Part shown: piece after piece, positions 7,454 through 15,199 of the stretch
How the letters are laid out: every line of letters starts with the position of its first letter
How positions within the stretch are numbered: the stretch's first letter is position 1
Assembly (NCBI RefSeq): GCF_014534655.1
Contig: NZ_JACVVD010000008.1
Coordinates: 1-64,000, forward strand
DNA from: Paenibacillus sedimenti
GTDB lineage: Bacteria > Bacillota > Bacilli > Paenibacillales > NBRC-103111
Length of the DNA: 64,000 bases
Direction: 5' to 3'
Notes under the pieces: model-generated
The model's input: the letters and a program-made list of their open reading frames with translations, nothing else
Told to the model about the DNA's origin: nothing
Databases searched by the model: none
Program-made: the position numbers and the translations under genes

Positions 7454-7673
7454 GAAAAACCCGCTAAACCCTTGCCTGTATGGGGTTCTCCGTATTTTTA
7501 AAATTTTTTAAACCTAGCATTGAATCATACATATCGTGTTGAGTGAAATGGATATGAATGATTGAGAAAGACGAGCAAATGAGTTGTAGCAAGCTTTCGC
7601 TCAGTAACGCTGATATAAAGCCTTCGGCTACGGGAAATAGGAAAACGCTCTTGTCAAACAAAGGGTTTATTAT

Positions 7674-7740
7674 TGGGGGATATTCATGTCGCTGAATGAT
7701 GCCTTTGTAATGATTGTTGGTATTTTGTTGTCGCTAATTT
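7674..7740 (+). repeat. two further transposon-end-like repeats
   Basis: GGGGATATTCATGTCGCTGA (core at about 7687) and TTGGTATTTTGTTGTCGCTA (core at about 7729) match the motif clustered at 4001-4245; the second also shares the flanking TGTTGG with the copy at about 4079. They end 3 bases before the PerR box of the next operon. The stretch 7226-7673 holds the terminator and the hairpin, and I see no gene in it. Confidence 0.5.
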
Positions 7741-7742
7741 AA

Positions 7743-7800
7743 TTATAATAATTATAAAAAAGCATTGACTTTAAACTTCATTTATTTATAATAATTATTA
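7743..7800 (+). promoter_or_regulatory. sigma-A promoter with two PerR boxes
   Basis: TTATAATAATTATAA at 7743-7757 is an exact match to the PerR box TTATAATnATTATAA. TTATAATAATTATTA at 7786-7800 matches 14 of 15 positions. Between and over them lies a good promoter: TTGACT at 7765-7770 and TATAAT at 7787-7792 with a 16-bp spacer, so the second box covers the -10. PerR, the Fe/Mn-dependent peroxide sensor, would repress the following reductase-glutaredoxin operon until peroxide inactivates it. The consensus is from Bacillus subtilis; binding here is inferred. Confidence 0.8.
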
Positions 7801-7879
7801 TCTGATATGAATTCTCAGTGGACATGCATTACTCGTTCTTGAGAATGAACTTGTATGAAAAGGGGAGTGTCGAGCACCT

Positions 7880-8803
7880 ATGTATGATGTCATCATTGTT
7901 GGAGCGGGGCCTGCCGGAGCATCGGCAGCGATATATACAGCAAGAGGAAATTTAAAGACGCTCGTCATTGATAAAGCTCCCAATACAGGAGCACTGGCGA
8001 TTACGCACAAAATAGCGAACTATCCTGGCGTCATTGGCGAGCTATCCGGCAAAGAATTGCTGGACACGATGCGCGAACAGGCTAAGGGTTTCGGAGCAGA
8101 GTTCATTCAAACGACCATTACGGCGGTTGATGTGGAAGGCGATACGAAGTATGTTTTTACAGCCGACGGAATCTATGAAGGAAAGTCTATCATTATTGCC
8201 ACGGGCTCAAAAGGCCGCAACCGGATGCTTCCGGGCGAGGAGAATTTATTAGGGCGTGGAGTGAGCACGTGTGCTACGTGCGATGGCGCCTTTTTCGAAG
8301 GGAAAACGGTTGCTGTGATCGGCGATTCCGAGGAAGCGTTGGAGGAAGCTCATGCGCTCACGAAGTTTACGGAGAAGATATATTTCGTTGTACCGCGGCC
8401 GGAGCTGCAGGGGGTACACCATGTGCCGGAGCTTCCGAATACTGAGCTTCTCTATAAAACAAAAGCGTTGGAAGTCGTTGGCGAGCAGCACGTGCAGGGA
8501 CTGAAAATTCGCACGGCATCCGGCGGTGAAGAGGTTCTGGCGGTAGACGGGGTGTTCATTTTCTTATCCGGCAGCAAGCCAGGAACGGATTTCCTTCAGG
8601 ATCAAGTTCCGCTGGACGAGGAAGGGTTCATGGTACTTGACAGCTCTATGCAATCTCCGGTACTAGGCGTGTTCGGCGCTGGAGAAGTCAGACGAACACC
8701 GGTCAAACAAGCCGTAGTTGCCGCCGCTGACGGTGCGATTGCCGCGATGGCGGTCGACAAGTTTATTAATAAGCGGTCGCAATTGATCCCGCAGTACAAA
8801 TAA
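7880..8803 (+). CDS. thioredoxin-reductase-like FAD/NAD(P) oxidoreductase
   Basis: 307 residues, the usual length of low-molecular-weight thioredoxin reductases. The N-terminal FAD motif is GAGPAG (residues 8-13), the redox-active pair is CATC (Cys131 and Cys134), and an NAD(P) domain follows. Two departures from classic TrxB stand out: the NADPH-site glycine motif reads VIGDSEEALEEA instead of GGGDSAxEEA, and the C-terminal FAD ribityl motif reads GVFGAGEVR with Glu where GD is usual. It therefore belongs to a TrxB-like subgroup, possibly serving the adjacent glutaredoxin rather than thioredoxin. The ribosome binding site is AAAGGGGAG with a long spacer. Transcription starts from a promoter with two PerR boxes, so peroxide induction is expected. 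Confidence 0.85.
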   Translation: MYDVIIVGAGPAGASAAIYTARGNLKTLVIDKAPNTGALAITHKIANYPGVIGELSGKELLDTMREQAKGFGAEFIQTTITAVDVEGDTKYVFTADGIYEGKSIIIATGSKGRNRMLPGEENLLGRGVSTCATCDGAFFEGKTVAVIGDSEEALEEAHALTKFTEKIYFVVPRPELQGVHHVPELPNTELLYKTKALEVVGEQHVQGLKIRTASGGEEVLAVDGVFIFLSGSKPGTDFLQDQVPLDEEGFMVLDSSMQSPVLGVFGAGEVRRTPVKQAVVAAADGAIAAMAVDKFINKRSQLIPQYK

Positions 8804-8829
8804 TTATTTCATAGAGGAGATGAATTTCA

Positions 8830-9069
8830 ATGTCTAATGTAGTTGTTTATTCCAGCACAAATTGTCCTTATTGCCAGCAATTGAAAAAGTATTTGACCGA
8901 GCAAAATGTCGCTTACGAAGAAAGAAACATTGATCTGAACGATCAGTTCGGCCAAGAGCTTCATGATATGGGGCTGATGTCTTTGCCGGTGACGGTTATT
9001 GGCGAGCACAAAATTTTAGGTCTCAACGTAACGAAATTGAAAAAAGCACTGGCCGAAATCGCCAGCTAA
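8830..9069 (+). CDS. glutaredoxin-family protein (NrdH/Grx-like)
   Basis: 79 residues with the thioredoxin fold order VVVYSSTNCPYCQQLKKYL; the CPYC redox motif is at Cys12-Cys15. The cis-proline loop is SLPVTVIG and the C-terminal helix ends the chain as in NrdH-like glutaredoxins. It lies 26 bases after the reductase gene with its own AGAGGAGATGA ribosome binding site, so the two are co-transcribed and probably form a reductase/redoxin pair under PerR control. The electron acceptor (for example a peroxiredoxin) is not visible. A strong terminator follows. Confidence 0.9.
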   Translation: MSNVVVYSSTNCPYCQQLKKYLTEQNVAYEERNIDLNDQFGQELHDMGLMSLPVTVIGEHKILGLNVTKLKKALAEIAS

Positions 9070-9074
9070 AAAGA

Positions 9075-9118
9075 AAAAGCCTCAACTGACTCTCTCACCG
9101 GTTGAGGCTTTTATGTTT
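9075..9118 (+). terminator. Rho-independent terminator
   Basis: AAAAGCCTCAAC (9075-9086) pairs perfectly with GTTGAGGCTTTT (9101-9112) and runs into T-rich sequence after the glutaredoxin gene. Confidence 0.9.
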
Positions 9119-9186
9119 TTATATGGCGGTTTGCAGTATAATAAGAGCGATTTATTATTTTGGCGGACAGAGAGGTCGAAAGCGGC

Positions 9187-9462
9187 ATGTGGCAATCCAT
9201 ATCGGACAAGCTATTTATGGGGTCTTTAATATTACTGATGATTTCCGTGATCATAAGCGGAATTGGCTTTCAGTTTATAAATTGGCGTACGCAGGTTACA
9301 GATGAAACGGACGGGGAAACGCAAGGGAGCAGCTCGAGAAAGAAAGCCGTCATCGAGCGTCAGGACAAGAGCTTGCGAAGAGTATACCGTTCATACTTGT
9401 TTTGGATTGCAGTCAGTGGCATTTTGATCTCGATCGGACTTTCTTATATACCGCAACGTTAA
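9187..9462 (+). CDS. small two-helix membrane protein
   Basis: About 91 residues from ATG 9187 (MWQSISDKLFMGS); AGAGAGG at 9168-9174 is the only ribosome-binding-like sequence, 12 bases upstream. A TTG at 9160 would add nine residues. Two hydrophobic helices (SLILLMISVIISGIGFQF near the start, YLFWIAVSGILISIGLSY at the end) flank a charged loop rich in Asp, Glu, Arg and Lys. Function unknown; no close family recognised. It converges on the AbrB-like gene with a shared terminator. Confidence 0.5.
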   Translation: MWQSISDKLFMGSLILLMISVIISGIGFQFINWRTQVTDETDGETQGSSSRKKAVIERQDKSLRRVYRSYLFWIAVSGILISIGLSYIPQR

Positions 9463-9477
9463 AGTCAAAACAAAAAT

Positions 9478-9535
9478 AAGCCTCTATCCTTTATGAGCTG
9501 CTATCCGAGCAGTTCCAAGGAACAGAGGCTTTTTC
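9478..9535. terminator. terminator between convergent genes
   Basis: AAGCCTCT (9478-9485) pairs with AGAGGCTT (9524-9531), with a further internal GAGCTGCT/AGCAGTTC-type pairing and a T-run. It can serve both the small membrane protein gene and the AbrB-like gene on the other strand. Confidence 0.7.
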
Positions 9536-9546
9536 ATTCATAGAGG

Positions 9547-9783
9547 CTATACGATCTCCTCGATGCAGGTATTGCAAACGAGCTTTCCTTTGAAATAGGT
9601 CATATTATCAAAATTGCCGCAAAATACGCAGGCTGGATTGTACTTTTTGAGCGTAATGCGCTCCGGATCCACATAAACCTCAATCGCGTCCCCAATTTCA
9701 ATACGCAATGTGCGCCGCAGCTCAATAGGGAGTACGATTCGACCTAGTTCGTCTACTTTTCTTACGATTCCCGTCGATTTCAT
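9547..9783 (-). CDS. AbrB-family transition-state regulator with C-terminal zinc-ribbon-like motif
   Basis: 78 residues from MKSTGIVRKVDELGRIVLPI, the classic N-terminal swapped-hairpin DNA-binding domain of AbrB/Abh/SpoVT, which acts as a dimer or tetramer on promoters of stationary-phase genes. The start is set by AAGGAGG 8 bases upstream; an ATG seven codons earlier would place that site inside the gene. The tail differs from Bacillus subtilis AbrB: instead of its oligomerisation domain it has CVFCGN and LVCNTC, two CxxC pairs that could hold zinc. The gene is monocistronic and convergent with the preceding gene. It is probably a paralogue of AbrB rather than AbrB itself. Confidence 0.85.
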   Translation of the reverse strand: MKSTGIVRKVDELGRIVLPIELRRTLRIEIGDAIEVYVDPERITLKKYNPACVFCGNFDNMTYFKGKLVCNTCIEEIV

Positions 9784-9951
9784 CCGTTTTACCTCCTTAT
9801 TCATTCCAAATGGTCGAACATAATCTTATTCCATACATAATATTCCACATATGAACTCCAATCCCTTTTATTTACTTTAAACAACCTCAATAAAAAGAAG
9901 CTATAATGGACTTGGGTATTAGTCACCATAGTATCAATAGGAGGTTCATTC

Positions 9952-10743
9952 ATGCATGCCATTCGTCAATTGTTCCGGTTTGCTTATTTAGAAGCACTTT
10001 CGTGCTTGTTTCCGGCTCTCATCTTTCTTACATTAGCCGTTCTTAAAGTTGTTCACGTGCCGTACATACCAAGATATGACTTGATCCTGCTTGTTTGCAT
10101 CGCTATTCAGATTTTCATGCTTTGGAGCAAGCTGGAGACTTGGGATGAGCTTAAAGTGATTTGTCTGTTCCATGTCATTGGTTTGGGATTAGAGTTGTTT
10201 AAGGTGCATATGGGGTCGTGGCAATATCCTCAGGAGGCTTGGACCAAAATCGGAGGTGTGCCGCTATACAGCGGATTTATGTATGCAAGTGTGGCGAGTT
10301 ATTTATGTCAGGCGTGGCGAAGATTGCAGGTCCGTCTTGAAGGCTGGCCGCGGTCGTTATGGACGATTCCGCTTGGGGCGGCAATCTACCTGAATTTCAT
10401 GACGCATCACTACATCTATGATTTCAGATGGGTGTTAACCTTGCTGCTCTTCGTTCTTTACTTCCGCACTTGGGTCCATTTTAAAGTCGGAAAGGAGCAG
10501 TACCGCATGCCGCTGATCGCTTCCTTTCTGTTAATCGGCTTCTTCATCTGGATTGCCGAGAATATCGCAACGCTGCTTGGCGCATGGCAATATCCGAATC
10601 AAGAAGCGGGATGGAGCTTGGTATCGATCGGAAAAATCAGTTCATGGTCATTGCTTGTGATAGTCAGCTTTATGATTGTGGGGCAGCTTAAACATGTCAA
10701 GGAAACTCAATCGCACCATACGGATTTCAGTATAAAAGGATGA
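9952..10743 (+). CDS. DUF817 family integral membrane protein
   Basis: 263 residues, nearly all hydrophobic, with about eight predicted membrane helices. Stretches such as LGLELFKVHMGSWQYP, GGVPLYSGFMYASVASY and ENIATLLGAWQYP match the DUF817 family as I know it; the repeated W-Q-Y-P motifs after two helices suggest an internal duplication of the membrane unit. The function of the family is not established. AGGAGGT lies 8 bases upstream of ATG 9952, and a plausible -10 (TATAAT at about 9902) precedes it. It is monocistronic and ends at a convergent terminator. Confidence 0.8.
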   Translation: MHAIRQLFRFAYLEALSCLFPALIFLTLAVLKVVHVPYIPRYDLILLVCIAIQIFMLWSKLETWDELKVICLFHVIGLGLELFKVHMGSWQYPQEAWTKIGGVPLYSGFMYASVASYLCQAWRRLQVRLEGWPRSLWTIPLGAAIYLNFMTHHYIYDFRWVLTLLLFVLYFRTWVHFKVGKEQYRMPLIASFLLIGFFIWIAENIATLLGAWQYPNQEAGWSLVSIGKISSWSLLVIVSFMIVGQLKHVKETQSHHTDFSIKG

Positions 10744-10750
10744 AAAAAGG

Positions 10751-10789
10751 AAGCCAAGCTCGACTTTGGAACAAGCGGCTTGGCTTTCA
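10751..10789. terminator. bidirectional terminator
   Basis: AAGCCAAGC (10751-10759) pairs with GCTTGGCTT (10778-10786), with A-rich sequence on the left (AAAAAAGG) and a T-run on the right, between the DUF817 gene and the transglutaminase operon on the other strand. Confidence 0.8.
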
Positions 10790-10790
10790 C

Positions 10791-11651
10791 CTATTCAATC
10801 AAACGAACGTCAACGAACACCTCAAGCTCTTGCTCGCCGGTCCCCCGATAAACGCCCTTGACGGGCACGATATCGTTATAATCCCGGCCGTGCCCCAACT
10901 TGACATAGCGCCAATTGACTTCGCAATTGTTCGTCGGATCGTAGCCGAACCAGCCGCTTCCGGGGATGAGACACTCTACCCAGGCATGGGAGGCTTGGGT
11001 GAAATCCGCGCTGCCTCCCTGCAGATCGCCGACGAAATGGTAGCCGCTCACATAACGGGCGGGGATGCCCTTGTCGCGGCAGATTGCGATCATGAAGTGT
11101 GAGTAGTCCTGGCAGACACCGCGCTTGATCTGCAGCATTTCGCCAACCGTGGTCTGAACGGAGGTGGCCATGGGATCATATGTGAAATCCCGGTGGATGG
11201 TCTTGCAAATATGATTTAGCAACTCATGCATATTTAGATCACCATCAGGAATCGCATCCGCGTACGCCTTGAGTTCAGGCGTCAGTTCGGTATAAGCTGT
11301 GGGTAGCAAATACTCGGCATATTGATTTTGAAAAGCATCGCTGAGCCTCAACGATTTCTCCTCATATGGTGAAGCTTCAGAGGAAGGGATGTTATCGTTG
11401 TCGTGGGTTACGACGGTTGACACCATTTTGATTGTTAGTTCACGGTGTTGTTTATTGACGGTAAACGCATGAACACGATTATGGAAGAAATCCTCATACG
11501 TAAACAAGGAGGAAACCGGCTCGGTCACGATGGCGTGATGGTAGCAGGACTGGCGGTAGTTCGTACGGGGCGTCAATCGAATTTCATTGACACTGTCCTT
11601 CACCGAATCCTCGTAGGCGTAGCGTGTAATATGCGTGATCTCGAGCTTCAT
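10791..11651 (-). CDS. transglutaminase-like cysteine protease family protein
   Basis: 286 residues. The N-terminal about 85 residues form the bacterial transglutaminase N domain (MKLEITHITRYAYEDSV). The core carries the papain-like triad: Cys180 in RGVCQDYSHF, His222 in ASHAWVE and Asp238 in GYDPTN. The protein has no signal peptide and acts in the cytosol. It is the last gene of a three-gene operon (ATP-grasp, alpha-E, transglutaminase) and overlaps the alpha-E gene by 4 bases. This trio is widely conserved in bacteria; Iyer and Aravind proposed that such ATP-grasp and peptidase pairs make and remove a peptide or amide modification. That role is an inference from context. Confidence 0.9.
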   Translation of the reverse strand: MKLEITHITRYAYEDSVKDSVNEIRLTPRTNYRQSCYHHAIVTEPVSSLFTYEDFFHNRVHAFTVNKQHRELTIKMVSTVVTHDNDNIPSSEASPYEEKSLRLSDAFQNQYAEYLLPTAYTELTPELKAYADAIPDGDLNMHELLNHICKTIHRDFTYDPMATSVQTTVGEMLQIKRGVCQDYSHFMIAICRDKGIPARYVSGYHFVGDLQGGSADFTQASHAWVECLIPGSGWFGYDPTNNCEVNWRYVKLGHGRDYNDIVPVKGVYRGTGEQELEVFVDVRLIE

Positions 11652-12604
11652 GCGCTAACCTCCTCCCGCGAGGGAAAAAAGATTTTGGACATGCGCAAGC
11701 CCATATGGCTGCAAGATTCTAGAAGCGCATGCAGGGTCATTTCGAGCTTGCCGGACAAAATATCGTCATCATCCATACAGGCGAGGTTGGCCTTTACTTT
11801 GCCGGCCAGCTTGGCAAGCTTTTGCACGGCCTCGTTCAAATCCGGTTCGTCCTCCTCAATCGAGCGGAGCGAGCTTTCCAGCGCGCTGAACGAGTAACTG
11901 ACGGAGCGGGGAAACGACTCGCTGAGCATAAGGAATTTAACGATATGACCCAGGCTTACCGTATCTGCATATTGCCGGCGGAAAGCTTCATAACCGCTCA
12001 CCGATTTCAGCACGGAAAGCATGAGCGGATACGAGCAAAGTTCTTCTCGGGCATAATCATTGCACAGCGATTGCAGCAAGCGGAGCAGATTTTCGGCACG
12101 TTCCAGATAACGTCCGGTCTCGACGAAAAACCATTCATTCTCCCTCGGCATGACTGAGGTGGCCGCACCTTGAAACATAGACAACGAGTCGCGAATAAAT
12201 CGGAAGAAGAGATGGGGGGAGTCCGTGGTAATATCGCGGACTTCTTTTTCTTTTAGCCACAAATACAAGCCGTTGAGAATATCCCAGAGCTCTCCGGGCA
12301 TTTTTTCCCGAATGTTGCGGAGGTTGGTCCTGGCATGGTTCGTGCAGGCTAGCAGCGAATTCGAATTGTTTTTGTCGAGCGTAATATACTGCAGAACGTG
12401 CTGCTCGGTGAAACTGCCGTATTGCTCTGCGAACACGGTGCGATCACCGATCGTATCGATTAATCGGCTCCAGGACTGACCGCCGCTCTCTTTTTCCTCG
12501 CGGATGTGGTAATACACATCGATTAAACGTGCGTGGTTTTCCGTTCGTTCCGCATACCGACCGATCCAGAATAAAGCTTCCGCTGTACGACCCATCATAA
12601 CCAT
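11648..12604 (-). CDS. alpha-E domain protein (DUF403)
   Basis: 318 residues, almost entirely alpha-helical. The start GRTAEALFWIGRYAERTENHAR is the hallmark of the alpha-E family, and ETGRYLERAENLLRLL in the middle repeats it, reflecting the internal two-fold helical repeat. An AAGGAGG site lies 10 bases upstream. No catalytic motif is known for the family; it always travels with circularly permuted ATP-grasp and transglutaminase genes and may bind the modified substrate. It overlaps the transglutaminase gene by 4 bases and follows the ATP-grasp gene by 30 bases. Confidence 0.9.
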   Translation of the reverse strand: MVMMGRTAEALFWIGRYAERTENHARLIDVYYHIREEKESGGQSWSRLIDTIGDRTVFAEQYGSFTEQHVLQYITLDKNNSNSLLACTNHARTNLRNIREKMPGELWDILNGLYLWLKEKEVRDITTDSPHLFFRFIRDSLSMFQGAATSVMPRENEWFFVETGRYLERAENLLRLLQSLCNDYAREELCSYPLMLSVLKSVSGYEAFRRQYADTVSLGHIVKFLMLSESFPRSVSYSFSALESSLRSIEEDEPDLNEAVQKLAKLAGKVKANLACMDDDDILSGKLEMTLHALLESCSHMGLRMSKIFFPSREEVSA

Positions 12605-12634
12605 ATTCCGCTTGCCTCCTTGATTCTATTCTTC

Positions 12635-14089
12635 TTAACTAATGACCCAAGTATCTTTGCACCCTCCGCCTTGCGAGGAGTTCACGACAAGCGATCCTTC
12701 CTTGAGAGCGACACGCGTAAGCCCGCCGGGGATCACCTGCGTCTTCTCGCCTGTAATGACAAAAGCGCGAAGATCGATATGGCGTGGCGCCATTCGTCCG
12801 TCAAGCATAACAGGAGCTCGCGACAGCTGAATGGTAGGCTGTGCGATATAACGATCTGGATTTGCAATAATTTTTTGTGCAAAATCTTCGATCTCCTGCT
12901 CCGTTGCGGAAGGGCCGATCAGCATGCCGTAGCCTCCGGACAGCGAGGTCTCTTTGACGACCATTTCACCTAAGCGCCCAAGCACATGTTCCCTCTCCTC
13001 AGGTCTGGAAAGCACATAGGTAGGGACATTGTTCAAAATGGGCTCCTCATTGCAATAGTAACGAATCATCTCCGGCACATAGGCATAAATGGCTTTGTCG
13101 TCGGCGACACCTGTCCCGGGTGCATTCACGATATTGACATTGCCGGCACGGTAGGCGTTCATAATGCCGGCAACGCCTAGCATCGAGGTCGGATTGAAGG
13201 CAAGCGGGTCAAGGAAATCATCGTCGATCCTTCGATAAATGACGTCAATCTGGCGGAGACCGTTGATGCCGCGGATATAAACCTTATGATCGATGACCGT
13301 CAAATCATGGCCTTCCACCAATTCGATGCCCATTTGCTGGGCAAGGAACGTATGTTCGAAATAGGCGGAGTTGTAGCAGCCTGGCGTTAATAAACCAATG
13401 ACGGGGTCGGGTTTGCCGGAAGGGCTCAGCCTTCGTAAGGCGGACAGAAATACATTCAAGCTTTGCTCAATATCCTGGATCGTATGACTGAAGACGAGTT
13501 CAGGGAATAAATGCGTCATGATCGAACGGCTTTTGTACAAGTAGGAGAAGCCGGAGGGTGAGCGAAGATTATCTTCCAGTACGAAGTATTCACCCTGTTC
13601 ATTGCGAATCAAGTCGATGCCTGAAACGGTAATATATACATCATTAGGTACGGATAAACGCATCATTTCGGGCCGAAAATAGCGGTTTGACAGCACCATT
13701 TTACGAGGGATAATGCCTTCTTTCAAAATTTCCTGGTTGTGATAAATATCTTTGATAAACATATTAAGCGCTTTGACGCGCTGGTGGAGTCCGCGCTCAA
13801 GCCGCAGCCACTCTTCTTTCGGGATGATGCGAGGTATAGGATCAAATGGAATGGTTCGTTCTAAAGCCTCTGCTTGATCGGGGCTGTACAAGGTGAATGT
13901 GATGCCTTCTTCCATCATTCGTTTCATGGTGGCGGACTGGCGTTTATTCAGGTTGCCTGCTTTCATAGCCATAAACTGGCGATATACATTCTGATAATGC
14001 GTTCTGACCGTGTAGGAGCTCATAAACATTTCGTCAAAATAAGGACTGGGATCATACGGGGTGGAGACCAGATTAACAGGTTTGGACAT
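12635..14089 (-). CDS. circularly permuted type 2 ATP-grasp protein
   Basis: 484 residues, normal length for the family. Diagnostic stretches are YDEMFMSSYTVR-like residues near the start, FVLEDNLRSPSGFSYL at about 185, VANAPGTGVADDKA-like sequence at about 320, KETSLSGGYGMLIGP at about 395 and the C-terminal SSQGGGCKDTWVI. In relatives the last motif usually reads SSQGGGSKDTWVL, so the Cys is a small variation. ATP-grasp ligases join a carboxylate to an amine or thiol through an acyl phosphate; the substrate here is unknown. It is the first gene of the operon, with AGGGAGC upstream. Confidence 0.9.
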   Translation of the reverse strand: MSKPVNLVSTPYDPSPYFDEMFMSSYTVRTHYQNVYRQFMAMKAGNLNKRQSATMKRMMEEGITFTLYSPDQAEALERTIPFDPIPRIIPKEEWLRLERGLHQRVKALNMFIKDIYHNQEILKEGIIPRKMVLSNRYFRPEMMRLSVPNDVYITVSGIDLIRNEQGEYFVLEDNLRSPSGFSYLYKSRSIMTHLFPELVFSHTIQDIEQSLNVFLSALRRLSPSGKPDPVIGLLTPGCYNSAYFEHTFLAQQMGIELVEGHDLTVIDHKVYIRGINGLRQIDVIYRRIDDDFLDPLAFNPTSMLGVAGIMNAYRAGNVNIVNAPGTGVADDKAIYAYVPEMIRYYCNEEPILNNVPTYVLSRPEEREHVLGRLGEMVVKETSLSGGYGMLIGPSATEQEIEDFAQKIIANPDRYIAQPTIQLSRAPVMLDGRMAPRHIDLRAFVITGEKTQVIPGGLTRVALKEGSLVVNSSQGGGCKDTWVIS

Positions 14090-14586
14090 CGCAGCTCCCT
14101 GGTTTCATGAGTTTGCATTCGGAAGCAGCGGTTGATCGTGGGCCCGAAGCAGAAACCAGGCCTCCTTTCCGATCTAAGTTCTTTTTGATGATAACAAATC
14201 TCACATGAACGTGTGGAAAATACTAACTTTATTTCATTTTAGATATTTCAGAAAATTATGTCAATATATCTTACTTAAATTATTGAATAAGTTCAGTTTG
14301 TGTTTTGTACGATATCACAAAAAAATCTGTATATTTTGTAAATTTATCTTGCTTTGTGCCGAAAACACCTATAAATTGTTGAATAATAAATGTTATATAA
14401 AATAACACATGATGTGATTGCAATGGGGGGTTGGGTCCATGTGAAGGAAGATATGGAGCATATTTTTGAAGGGATCGCCCATACGCGAACGCAAATCCTT
14501 TTCATTTCCTTCGCATGTAGGTCTACCTGTAGCGCATATATTGATAACGTTGCGTACAGTAAACTGATAACAAAGGAGGAAGTCGA
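14090..14586. other. AT-rich intergenic region between divergent genes
   Basis: Contains the promoter regions of the ATP-grasp operon (minus) and the hemerythrin gene (plus). A 70-codon frame at 14390-14602 overlaps the hemerythrin start but has no ribosome binding site and no recognisable product; I doubt that it is a gene. Nothing else is seen. Confidence 0.4.
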
Positions 14587-15117
14587 ATGGAATACCGTTT
14601 GAGCATTCAATCGAATAGGGAGTATGCTGAATGGGGGATACCCTTCCCGGCGATCGTGGAGCGATGGAAGGAAGAGCATCGGCAGATGCGGAATCAGCTG
14701 GCAGATATCCGAATGACAGCTGTATCCCTGTTCTCCCTTGAGGATTGCTCAATAGGGATGTGCAGGCTCATTGAGCTGCAGGATCGCATTCTTTCACTAA
14801 TAGAAGAGTTGGAGCAGCATTCCGAGTGGGAAGAACAGGAGCTGTTTCCAAGGCTGCATACCTACCTTCATCCGACCACGGCACTCTCCATTTCGCGCTC
14901 GATTACGGTTTTAGAACAAGATCATGATTTGGCCAAAAGGGTCGTCCAATCTTATGTGGATGGCGTGAATGGAATGAAAGTGCCGATAGATTTGGAATTT
15001 CTGCAGCTGATGACCTCAGAGTTAGTAACTGCCTGCCTCATTTTGCTCAAACATATTACGCTGGAAGAAGAGCTTGTATATCCGCTGACAGATCAAATTG
15101 TGAACAATTTGGCTTGA
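14587..15117 (+). CDS. hemerythrin HHE-domain protein
   Basis: 176 residues with AAAGGAGG 8 bases upstream. It is a four-helix bundle with the diiron ligands at expected places: His31 in WKEEHRQM, His78 and Glu82 in EQHSEWEEQELFP, His113 in LEQDHDLA, and His156 with Glu160/161 in LKHITLEEELVYPL. Such proteins bind O2 or NO or act as iron stores and sensors; in Bacillales they have been tied to nitrosative and oxidative stress. It stands alone with a shared terminator. The exact ligand cannot be told from sequence. Confidence 0.85.
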   Translation: MEYRLSIQSNREYAEWGIPFPAIVERWKEEHRQMRNQLADIRMTAVSLFSLEDCSIGMCRLIELQDRILSLIEELEQHSEWEEQELFPRLHTYLHPTTALSISRSITVLEQDHDLAKRVVQSYVDGVNGMKVPIDLEFLQLMTSELVTACLILLKHITLEEELVYPLTDQIVNNLA

Positions 15118-15124
15118 CGAGATC

Positions 15125-15177
15125 AAAAAAAGAGGTTTCTCCAAAGTCGGCAGGACTTAAAGAGAACCCTCTTTTTT
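15125..15177. terminator. bidirectional terminator
   Basis: AAAAAAGAGGTTTCTC pairs with GAGAACCCTCTTTTTT (one mismatch) across a loop of about 20 bases. It serves the hemerythrin gene and the trhO gene on the other strand. Confidence 0.85.
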
Positions 15178-15199
15178 CATATTTTATTCCGCGGATTAC

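Noticed and set aside
7464-7661. Minus-strand 65-codon frame
   Set aside because: No ribosome binding site, composition not protein-like, and it overlaps the repeat-rich segment.
14390-14602. 70-codon frame ahead of the hemerythrin gene
   Set aside because: No ribosome binding site, no recognisable motif, and it overlaps the real start; kept only as a note.
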